DNA from: JALZHR01 sp036389695
GTDB taxonomy: Bacteria; Acidobacteriota; Blastocatellia; Pyrinomonadales; Pyrinomonadaceae
NCBI GenBank assembly: GCA_036389695.1
Contig: DASVWG010000190.1
Span: 1-6,014 of the forward strand
Reading direction: 5' to 3'
Length of the DNA stretch: 6,014 nt
The notes beneath the pieces are model-generated. The model was not told the DNA's origin, did no database searches, and saw nothing but the letters and a program-made list of their open reading frames with translations. The position numbers and the translations under genes are program-made. Positions 1 through 5,263 of the stretch are shown here, piece by piece; position 1 is the stretch's first letter, and each line of letters opens with the position of its first letter.

Positions 1-4
1 TCTG

Positions 5-1480
5 TTATTTTAAAATTCTTTTCAGATTATCTTTCGCCAGCTTGTTTTCCGCGTCTAATTCCAGCGCTTTGCGGTAGTCGGCGACGGCTTGCTCGATGTT
101 GCCGATGTCTTCGTAAGCCGCGCCGCGATTGTTGTAGGCGGAAAAATGATACGGGTTAAGCTCGACGGCTTTGGTGTAATCGGCGATGGCTTTCTGATAT
201 TCGCCGGTGGCGTGATAGGACGCGCCGCGATTGATGTAAATGGCAAAATCGTTCGGATTAAGCTCGATTGCCAGCGTGTAGGTTTCAATCGCTTTATCGA
301 ATTTCCGGCGCGCGTAAAAGCCGTCGCCCTGCCGGTAAAATTCTTTGGAAGCGCGAATCGCCGCGTCGTCGACGGGTTGAAGCGCGGAATTTGCGTTTGA
401 CGAATTCGCATTCGACGAATCGGGAACCGCTAAAGCATTTGAAGACGAGCGCCCGAACATTAAAACCGCCGCCAGAACGATTGCCGCGCCGGTGCCTAAA
501 AGCAGCGAGAAAACCGCCGCCGCCGCAAATTTACGCTTGGCGAGACGGCTTAGAAAATTTCCGTCTGTTTTGAGCGGAATTCTCATTCGCGTGCCGAGCT
601 CGGCGGATTCGGCGGTCGGAAAAACTTTGACTGTTTCAAACGGCGTCGGCTGCGGCTGCGTTTGAAACCATTCGAGAAAACTCTCCAAATCCTCGCGCAT
701 CGCCGCAGCCGTTTGATAACGACGCGGCGGATTTCCGTCCGGCTCGCGGTCTTTTTCCAGCGCCTTATAAATGATTTGCTGCAGGCGCGGCGGAATTTCG
801 GCGGGCATCGGTTCAGGCTCGCGCAGCAAAACCGCGTACATAATTTCGGACGGCTGACCGGGCGGAAACGGCAGCTTTCCCGTCGTCAGATGATAAAGCA
901 GAACGCCGACCGACCAGACGTCCGTCTGCACATTGCGGACGCCTTCAAACGATTCGGGCGACATATAGCTGTGCGTGCCGATAACGGTCGAGCTAATCAT
1001 AGTCGTTTCGACCGCTCGCGAGATGCCGAAATCGGCAAGGCGCGGCGTGTCGCCCTGCATCAGAATATTGGCGGGCTTGATGTCGCGGTGAATGATGTTT
1101 TTCGAATGCAGAAATTCCAAGCCGTTGAGCACGCCGATGACGATGCGGACGGCTTGCCGGACGGGAAGACGACCGTATTTTCTCAATTTATCGGCAAGCG
1201 AGCCGTCTTCGATGTATTCGCTCAGAATAACGACCTGACCGTCGTAAATGTCGGCGTCAATCAAGGGCAAAACGTTCGGATGCCCGCTCGCTTTTTCCCA
1301 AAGCTGCGCTTCCTGACGGATGGCTTCAAAATTAAACTTACCGGCGTGCGGCAGCTTTGCCGCGACTTTCGTGGTCACAAACTGCGAGCGTTTTTCCGCC
1401 AGCCAGACCTCGCCGAAACCGCCCGTGGCGAGCTTTTTGATTAAGACGAACTGTCCGAATTTTTGCCCCGCTTGAAACAT
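5..1480 (-). CDS. Membrane-anchored Hanks-type serine/threonine protein kinase with C-terminal TPR domain
   Basis: A complete 491-residue protein (ATG start, TAA stop) that should phosphorylate Ser/Thr residues of unknown target proteins from the cytoplasmic face of the membrane. The kinase domain spans about residues 9-270. It has the glycine-rich loop ATGGFG at 18-23, the ATP-anchoring lysine K42 in VAAK, the likely alpha-C partner E57, catalytic loop HRDIKPAN at 131-138 (D133 catalytic base), DFG at 150-152 and SPE at 174-176 in place of APE. All catalytic residues are present, so an active kinase is expected. The first glycine of the loop is alanine (A18), which some active kinases tolerate. 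The activation segment holds several Thr/Ser (159-165) that could be autophosphorylated. A single hydrophobic helix lies at about 318-342, followed by a low-complexity Ser/Asn/Ala linker (355-365) and three 34-residue TPRs at about 377-410, 411-444 and 445-478, presumably outside the cytoplasm. The TPRs suggest protein binding or sensing. It lies 44 bases downstream of the GntR gene but has its own -10 element. No Shine-Dalgarno is visible. Confidence 0.95.
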   Translation of the reverse strand: MFQAGQKFGQFVLIKKLATGGFGEVWLAEKRSQFVTTKVAAKLPHAGKFNFEAIRQEAQLWEKASGHPNVLPLIDADIYDGQVVILSEYIEDGSLADKLRKYGRLPVRQAVRIVIGVLNGLEFLHSKNIIHRDIKPANILMQGDTPRLADFGISRAVETTMISSTVIGTHSYMSPESFEGVRNVQTDVWSVGVLLYHLTTGKLPFPPGQPSEIMYAVLLREPEPMPAEIPPRLQQIIYKALEKDREPDGNPPRRYQTAAAMREDLESFLEWFQTQPQPTPFETVKVFPTAESAELGTRMRIPLKTDGNFLSRLAKRKFAAAAVFSLLLGTGAAIVLAAVLMFGRSSSNALAVPDSSNANSSNANSALQPVDDAAIRASKEFYRQGDGFYARRKFDKAIETYTLAIELNPNDFAIYINRGASYHATGEYQKAIADYTKAVELNPYHFSAYNNRGAAYEDIGNIEQAVADYRKALELDAENKLAKDNLKRILK

Positions 1481-1491
1481 TGATTTATTTG

Positions 1492-1497
1492 ATTATA
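1492..1497 (-). promoter_or_regulatory. Probable -10 promoter element of the kinase gene
   Basis: On the minus strand these six bases read TATAAT, an exact match to the sigma-70 -10 consensus. They lie 11 bases before the kinase ATG, in the 44-base gap after the GntR gene. A start site about 7 bases downstream would leave a leader of only about 5 bases, which agrees with the absence of a Shine-Dalgarno. No good -35 sits at 16-18 bases; the nearest candidate, TTTACA (1518-1523), would be 20 bases away. That makes this a partial promoter call based on one element. Confidence 0.5.
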
Positions 1498-1524
1498 AGC
1501 AAAACGGAACGGTTTTATGTAAAT

Positions 1525-2421
1525 TTATTTGAGATAGCTTTGCATTTCGTCGATTGATTCCGGCGAAATCAGTTGAAAAACGCGCTTGTCGATGCCGCCT
1601 GGCAGATGCTTCGCCGTCAGGCTGTCGGTAATCACGAAGCGGCACGAATCCAAGCCTTTTTTCCAGTCCGCTTCGGCGGTGTGGCGGACGACCAGATTTT
1701 CTTCGCCGATGCCGACGGCGACGAGCATCGTCTGCGACCAGCGCAAAAATTTTTCCCAGTGCGATGCGACGCCGACCAAATCCGTCTCGGAAGGTTTTTC
1801 CTTGCCGCGCATCGAATCCTGCACGGAATTCAGCTTCAGGCGGACGAAAGCCGCCGGAGCCGGAAAGCTTTCCGCCGAATCGGAAAGCGAAACGATTAAG
1901 GAATTTCGGGCTAAACCGTCTTTTCCGGCTTTGGCGGAATCGACGGCGGAAACCGGCAGGCTGAAATGCGCGGCGATTTCGCCGGCGAGAATGCGGCTTA
2001 AGTCGGCGTCGTTTTCGACAATCACGATTTTCTGCGGCTTTTTCGCTTGCAGCCAGAAATTCAGACGCCCTTTTATCTGCTTGTTTTCAAAACCGCGCCG
2101 CCGCGCGTCGTTTAAAAACGCTAAAATCAAACGGTCAAGCTCGCTTTCAATCGCGCGCGCCGTCTCGTTGATTTTCAGCTCCGTCACTTTTCGCGCGTAG
2201 ACGCCGCTGCCGACGCGCGATTCGACCCAGCCGTTTTCTTCCAGCCAGCGATACGCCGCGCTCGCCGTGTTCGGGTGAATCTTCAGCCGCAGAGCGATTT
2301 CGCGCACGCTCGGCAGTTTATCTCCAGCCTGCAAATCGCCGCTCACAATCGCCAGCATTATCTGCCGCGTCAATTGCTCGCGCAGGGAAATTTCGCTGTT
2401 TTTTGAAAGCCAGAGTTTCAT
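1525..2421 (-). CDS. GntR-family transcriptional regulator with large C-terminal effector domain
   Basis: A 298-residue DNA-binding regulator. Residues about 5-77 form a GntR-type winged helix-turn-helix. The signs are SLREQLTRQIMLAIVSGDLQ, then GDKLPSVREIA and the recognition-helix region HPNTASAAYRWLEENG, followed by the wing VESRVGSGVYA. The short helix-rich entry resembles the YtrA branch. The rest (about 85-298) is much longer than in YtrA. It alternates strands and helices (KIVIVENDADLSRILAGEI, SLIVSLSD, TMLVAVGIG, CRFVITDSLTAKHLP), which suggests a periplasmic-binding-protein-like ligand domain; the ligand is unknown. I chose ATG at 2421. An in-frame GTG at 2472 would add 17 residues, but those are encoded by the heptamer repeat (LSVISYQ periodicity) and look non-native. 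No Shine-Dalgarno is visible because the repeat runs up to the start codon. It follows the esterase gene and precedes the kinase gene on the same strand, so either could be a target. That is inference from position only. Confidence 0.88.
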   Translation of the reverse strand: MKLWLSKNSEISLREQLTRQIMLAIVSGDLQAGDKLPSVREIALRLKIHPNTASAAYRWLEENGWVESRVGSGVYARKVTELKINETARAIESELDRLILAFLNDARRRGFENKQIKGRLNFWLQAKKPQKIVIVENDADLSRILAGEIAAHFSLPVSAVDSAKAGKDGLARNSLIVSLSDSAESFPAPAAFVRLKLNSVQDSMRGKEKPSETDLVGVASHWEKFLRWSQTMLVAVGIGEENLVVRHTAEADWKKGLDSCRFVITDSLTAKHLPGGIDKRVFQLISPESIDEMQSYLK

Positions 2422-2503
2422 GATAACTGATAGTTGATAACTGATAACTGATAGTTTATTTTGTTGCTTCACTATCAGTTATCAGTTATCAACTATTAAC
2501 TGA
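2421..2503. repeat. Inverted pair of heptanucleotide tandem-repeat blocks forming a 26-bp perfect stem
   Basis: On the plus strand 2421-2455 is five heptamers: TGATAAC, TGATAGT, TGATAAC, TGATAAC, TGATAGT. On the minus strand 2503-2471 reads a partial unit, then TAATAGT, TGATAAC, TGATAAC, TGATAGT. The two blocks point towards each other, and 2430-2455 is the exact reverse complement of 2471-2496, leaving a 15-base loop (2456-2470). The repeat encodes the end of the esterase (stop at 2489-2491) and reaches the first base of the GntR start codon. Tandem heptamers of this kind are best known from filamentous cyanobacteria (short tandemly repeated repetitive sequences) but also occur elsewhere. 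No run of T follows the stem in the minus-strand direction, so it does not look like an ordinary intrinsic terminator. Confidence 0.9.
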
Positions 2504-3484
2504 TTTTGAAATCATTTCGAGCGAACGATTTTGGCGATACGAAATATTAAAATGACCGTCGTCGAATTCTTCGTGGACGTGCGGAATATCGAAGTCGCGC
2601 AGCTTTTTGCACAAAATGCGCGCGCCGATGTCGAGCGCGAACTCGTCGCGCGTGCCGGCATCAATATACAACAGTTTTAAGCTTTTCAAGTTTTCCACAG
2701 ACTTTTCCACAAGGTGAACGGGGTCGTGCGCCAGCCATTTCGCCCAGATTTCGGCGCGAATTTCGCCCGTTTCCAAATCAAACGGCAAATCGAAGCCGAT
2801 TTCCGAATCCGTGTTCGGCGAGTAACAGGCACTCATGCCGACGGTGTTCAGCCCGTCAAAATCGTGTTTGGCTTTTTTCTCGTCCTCGTTCCAGAATTTT
2901 TCCATCAGCTTTTTCGGCTCGCCTTTGATGGCGCGAAAGCCGCCCGCGAAACCGGGCAGATAGCAGTATTCGAAACAGCAGTCGCCGCTGGTCGAGCAAG
3001 CCAAGCCGAAAATATCGGCGTGGCGCAAAGCCATAACCAGCGCGCCGTAGCCGCCCGAAGATTTGCCCATCACGGCGCGCGCGTCTCGGTCGTTGACGGT
3101 GCGAAAATTTTCGTCAACGAAAGGCACGATTTCCTGCGTCAGATAATCTTCGTAATCGCCGGTCGCGCTCGAATTGATGTATTGCGAGCCGCCGTAATAA
3201 GTAAAACAATCGGGCATCACGACAATCATCGGCTGGATTTTGCCCTCGCCGATGAGCCGGTCCATTCTTTCGGCTAAATTCGGCGTGAAAGCGCTGTCGT
3301 TCAAAAGCATCCGCCCGCGTCCGGTGAAACCCGTGAGGCAGTAAACGGTCGGGAAATTTTTATCGCTTTTCTCGTATTCGGGCGGAAGATAAACGATGAC
3401 GTCGCGAACGTGTTTATCATTGAGCGGGTTGTTTTTTAAAATCCCGCTTTCGTGCCGCAGAGTTTTGACGGTTCCTTGCTTCAT
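2489..3484 (-). CDS. Putative esterase, alpha/beta-hydrolase of the esterase D / enterochelin esterase-like family
   Basis: A 331-residue protein expected to hydrolyse carboxylic ester bonds of an unknown substrate. The early strand region RDVIVYLPPEY (28-37) followed by FPTVYCLTGFTG is the usual opening of this family. The nucleophile elbow is GKSSGGYGA at 140-148, with S142 in the G-x-S-x-G position. The acid is probably D280 (DAGTRDE) and the histidine H311 (DDGHF), in the right order and spacing. No signal peptide is visible, so it is probably cytoplasmic. Four cysteines cluster at 163-174 beyond the nucleophile helix. I chose ATG at 3484; a TTG at 3520 would add 12 residues encoded by the intergenic inverted repeat, which look like repeat translation. 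The last four residues (SVNS) and the stop are encoded by the heptamer repeat, so the original C-terminus may have been altered. It is first of three genes on its strand and diverges from the DUF2721 gene. Confidence 0.88.
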   Translation of the reverse strand: MKQGTVKTLRHESGILKNNPLNDKHVRDVIVYLPPEYEKSDKNFPTVYCLTGFTGRGRMLLNDSAFTPNLAERMDRLIGEGKIQPMIVVMPDCFTYYGGSQYINSSATGDYEDYLTQEIVPFVDENFRTVNDRDARAVMGKSSGGYGALVMALRHADIFGLACSTSGDCCFEYCYLPGFAGGFRAIKGEPKKLMEKFWNEDEKKAKHDFDGLNTVGMSACYSPNTDSEIGFDLPFDLETGEIRAEIWAKWLAHDPVHLVEKSVENLKSLKLLYIDAGTRDEFALDIGARILCKKLRDFDIPHVHEEFDDGHFNISYRQNRSLEMISKSVNS

Positions 3485-3493
3485 AAATTTAAT

Positions 3494-3656
3494 TTTTAAC
3501 TTAAAGCCGCGAAGGCGCAAGGTGCAAATAAAGAAATTAACAGGGATGACAGGATGAGCAGGGATTATAAAAATTACCTTTCTTATCCCTGTCTATCCTG
3601 TCATCCCTGTATTTTCTTTATTTGCGTCTTCGCCTCTTTGCGTCTTTAAGTTAAAA
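3494..3656. repeat. 163-bp imperfect inverted repeat filling the divergent intergenic region
   Basis: Left arm 3494-3565 and right arm 3585-3656 (72 bases each) are imperfect reverse complements, about 80% by eye, around a 19-base AT-rich spacer. Shared blocks are TTTTAACTTAAAG at the outer ends, GCAAATAAAGAAA in the middle and CAGGGATGACAGGAT towards the centre. The arms have internal structure. The right arm carries TTTGCGTCTT twice (3621-3630 and 3637-3646) and a near-tandem 9-mer, ATCCCTGTC, TATCCTGTC, ATCCCTGT. No reading frame of interest lies inside and no transposase is nearby, so a non-autonomous mobile element (MITE-like) or a REP-like extragenic palindrome is possible. It occupies almost all of the space between the start codons at 3484 and 3664. 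Confidence 0.9.
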
Positions 3657-3657
3657 T
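3652..3657 (+). promoter_or_regulatory. Candidate -10 element of the DUF2721 gene (leaderless geometry)
   Basis: TAAAAT matches the -10 consensus at five of six positions and ends six bases before the ATG at 3664, which would put transcription start at the start codon itself. This fits the lack of a Shine-Dalgarno in CCTTTTATG. The element is part of the outer end of the right repeat arm. The mirror position before the esterase start carries TTAAAAATTAAATTT. No convincing -35 is seen at 16-18 bases. The region is AT-rich, so a chance match is possible. Confidence 0.3.
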
Positions 3658-3663
3658 CCTTTT

Positions 3664-4290
3664 ATGGCTGGCGGCGATTTGATTAATCTGAATCCGAACG
3701 TTTTGAATTCGACCATCGAATTTCTGACGGCGATGATTACGCCCGCTTTGCTTATTTCCGCGACCGGCTCCCTGGTGCTTTCGACTTCGACGCGTCTGGG
3801 ACGCGTGGTCGACCGCGTGCGGACGCTGGAAGTGCGGCTCAGCGAATTGATTATCACCGAAAATAAAAACGATATTCCGCTTTACGAAAAGCGCGTCGAG
3901 GTGGTCGTCGATTTGCTGGATAAAGTGACGACGCGCTCGCGAATTTTGCAGCGCGCGATGGCGATGTTTTATTACGGGCTGGGATTTTTTATTTTAACCA
4001 GCGTGACGATTGCGATTGCCGGAATTTTGAGTATTTTTCGCTGGCTGCCGATTCCGATGGGCGTCGTCGGAATTATATTTCTTTTTTACGGCAGCCTTCT
4101 GATGCTGCGCGAAGCGAGAATGGCGACGGCGACCGTCAACGCCGAGATGGATTTTACGTGGGAGCTGGCGCGCACCGTCGCGCCGGAAAGCGTTATCAGC
4201 AAATACAAACGCAATGCCGACAGAAAAGGAAACATTACAACCAGGATTCATCAGACTCTGGCGGAGCGGCGAACTGGCGACAAGGGTTGA
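3664..4290 (+). CDS. DUF2721 family integral membrane protein
   Basis: A 208-residue protein of a family with no established function. The recognisable part is the N-terminal segment ITPALLISATGSLVLSTSTR followed by LGRVVDRVRTL (25-55), the hallmark of DUF2721 proteins: a first hydrophobic helix and then a conserved arginine-rich stretch. Hydrophobic segments lie at about 17-40, 101-124 and 128-148. The part between (about 45-100) is charged and helical, with coiled-coil character (LGRVVDRVRTLEVRLSELI, YEKRVEVVVDLLDKVTTRSR). The C-terminal tail (150-208) is polar and basic. Residues 184-208 are encoded in the overlap with the next gene and read as low-complexity basic tail (TTRIHQTLAERRTGDKG), so they may be shaped by the other frame. 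The ATG lies seven bases outside the inverted repeat; there is no Shine-Dalgarno. Co-directional overlap with the radical SAM gene makes co-expression very likely. Confidence 0.85.
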   Translation: MAGGDLINLNPNVLNSTIEFLTAMITPALLISATGSLVLSTSTRLGRVVDRVRTLEVRLSELIITENKNDIPLYEKRVEVVVDLLDKVTTRSRILQRAMAMFYYGLGFFILTSVTIAIAGILSIFRWLPIPMGVVGIIFLFYGSLLMLREARMATATVNAEMDFTWELARTVAPESVISKYKRNADRKGNITTRIHQTLAERRTGDKG

Positions 4291-5263
4291 GCAATTGGAA
4301 AAACTGCTCGCGTCCTGCACCGTCTGCCCGAAAGACTGCGGCAACAATCGTCTGAAAGACGAAATCGCCGCGTGTTATTCGGGACGCTTGCCCGTTGTCT
4401 CCAGCTTCACCGCGCATTTCGGCGAAGAGCCGGTTTTGTCCGGCACGCGCGGCGCGGGAAATATTTTTTTCGGCAACTGCAATCTGCGCTGCGTTTACTG
4501 CCAGAATTATCAAATCTCGCAGACGTGGAAAGAGCAGAAAAAAAACGAAGTGACGCACGAGCGCTTAGCCGAAATAATGCTCGAATTGCAGGCGCACGGC
4601 TGTCATAATATCGGTTTCGTCAGCCCGACGCATTTTGCGCCGCAGATGGCGCGGGCGATTTTAATCGCGGCGGAAAAAGGCTTGCGTTTGCCGATTGTTT
4701 ACAACACGAATGCTTACGATTCGGTCGAAGTTTTAAAACTTTTGGACGGAATTGTCGATGTTTACCTGCCGGATTTGAAATACGCCGACAGCGCCGCCGG
4801 TTTTCAATATTCAAAAGTGCGCGATTACGCCAAATTTTCGCGCGCGGCGATAAAAGAAATGTTTCGGCAGACGGGCGATAAATTAATTTACGACGAAAAC
4901 GGTTTATTAAAGCGCGGTTTGGTGATTCGCCTTCTGGTTTTGCCGAACGATTTGGCGGAAATCCGCGAATCTCTGCGCTGGATTCGCGATGAGCTTTCGC
5001 CGAAGACGGCGGTTTCGTTAATGGCGCAGTATTACGCGACGAACAAAGCCGCGACCGACGAAAGATATATTTTATTATCGCGCCGCATTTCCGAGCGCGA
5101 ATGGTTTGAAGCGGTCGAAGCGTTGGAAGAATTCGAGATGGAAGAAGGCTTTATACAGGAATACGAATCGGCATCGCACTATTACCGACCTGATTTTTCG
5201 GACGCGGAAAAGCCTTTTAAAGACATTCGGGATTTCCGGTCGGAAGGGGAAAATTCGATATGA
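4214..5263 (+). CDS. Radical SAM protein related to pyruvate formate-lyase activating enzyme (PflA/PflX-like, COG1313 type)
   Basis: A 349-residue cytoplasmic iron-sulfur protein that should cleave S-adenosylmethionine to make a radical; its substrate is unknown. The radical SAM motif CNLRCVYC (C89, C93, C96) follows the strand AGNIFFGN. Upstream is an extra cysteine set, CTVCPKDC plus C54 (C35, C38, C42, C54), with NNR between, typical of this PflX-like branch and absent from classic PflA. Later landmarks are the GFVSPTH strand (134-140), YNTNAYDS (163-170) and YLPDLKYA (184-191). The ATG at 4214 overlaps the DUF2721 gene by 77 bases. I keep it because GFIRLWRSGELATRVEQL fits the usual N-terminus of the family (aromatic-x-x-Leu/Tyr, then Gly-Glu-Leu, then the Cys set). 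A TTG at 4295 would avoid the overlap but lose that segment. No Shine-Dalgarno is seen, so translational coupling is likely. I see no formate lyase or other obvious substrate gene. The stop overlaps the next start as ATGA. Confidence 0.9.
   Translation: MPTEKETLQPGFIRLWRSGELATRVEQLEKLLASCTVCPKDCGNNRLKDEIAACYSGRLPVVSSFTAHFGEEPVLSGTRGAGNIFFGNCNLRCVYCQNYQISQTWKEQKKNEVTHERLAEIMLELQAHGCHNIGFVSPTHFAPQMARAILIAAEKGLRLPIVYNTNAYDSVEVLKLLDGIVDVYLPDLKYADSAAGFQYSKVRDYAKFSRAAIKEMFRQTGDKLIYDENGLLKRGLVIRLLVLPNDLAEIRESLRWIRDELSPKTAVSLMAQYYATNKAATDERYILLSRRISEREWFEAVEALEEFEMEEGFIQEYESASHYYRPDFSDAEKPFKDIRDFRSEGENSI
5244..5250 (+). promoter_or_regulatory. Shine-Dalgarno of the lipoprotein gene
   Basis: The purine run AAGGGGA lies nine bases before the ATG at 5260, inside the end of the radical SAM gene. 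It supports this start together with the ATGA stop-start overlap and the lipoprotein signal that begins there. It is one of only two clear ribosome binding sites in the window. Confidence 0.6.

Noticed and set aside
662..1444. 260-codon plus-strand open frame opposite the kinase
   Set aside because: It is antisense to a kinase whose motifs are all intact. The translation is rich in Arg, His and Phe with no domain pattern, as expected for the shadow of a GC-biased gene.
1586..2200. 204-codon plus-strand open frame opposite the GntR gene
   Set aside because: Antisense shadow with Ser/Arg/Lys-rich composition and no recognisable motif; the minus-strand frame has a clear winged helix.
2430..2496. 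Intrinsic terminator after the esterase gene
   Set aside because: The stem is long and perfect, but it is AT-rich, begins inside the coding end and is not followed by a T-run on the minus strand. I list it as a repeat instead.
2714..3277. 187-codon plus-strand open frame opposite the esterase
   Set aside because: It lies wholly within the esterase, whose catalytic triad is readable on the minus strand; its Val/Ala/Arg-rich translation is typical of a shadow frame.
3485..3520. Longer esterase starting at TTG 3520
   Set aside because: The 12 added residues (RLRGFKLKIKF type) come from the repeat arm and are not esterase-like; ATG at 3484 is the better start.
3485..3663. CRISPR-like array or tRNA in the divergent intergenic region
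   Set aside because: The repeated words are inverted or contiguous, without regular unique spacers, and no cloverleaf can be drawn; the structure is fully explained by the imperfect inverted repeat.
4214..5263. Assignment as pyruvate formate-lyase activating enzyme proper (pflA) or as part of an AMMECR1-Memo-radical SAM system
   Set aside because: The N-terminal cysteine set and overall length fit the PflX-like branch, and neither a formate lyase nor AMMECR1 or Memo genes are in the window.
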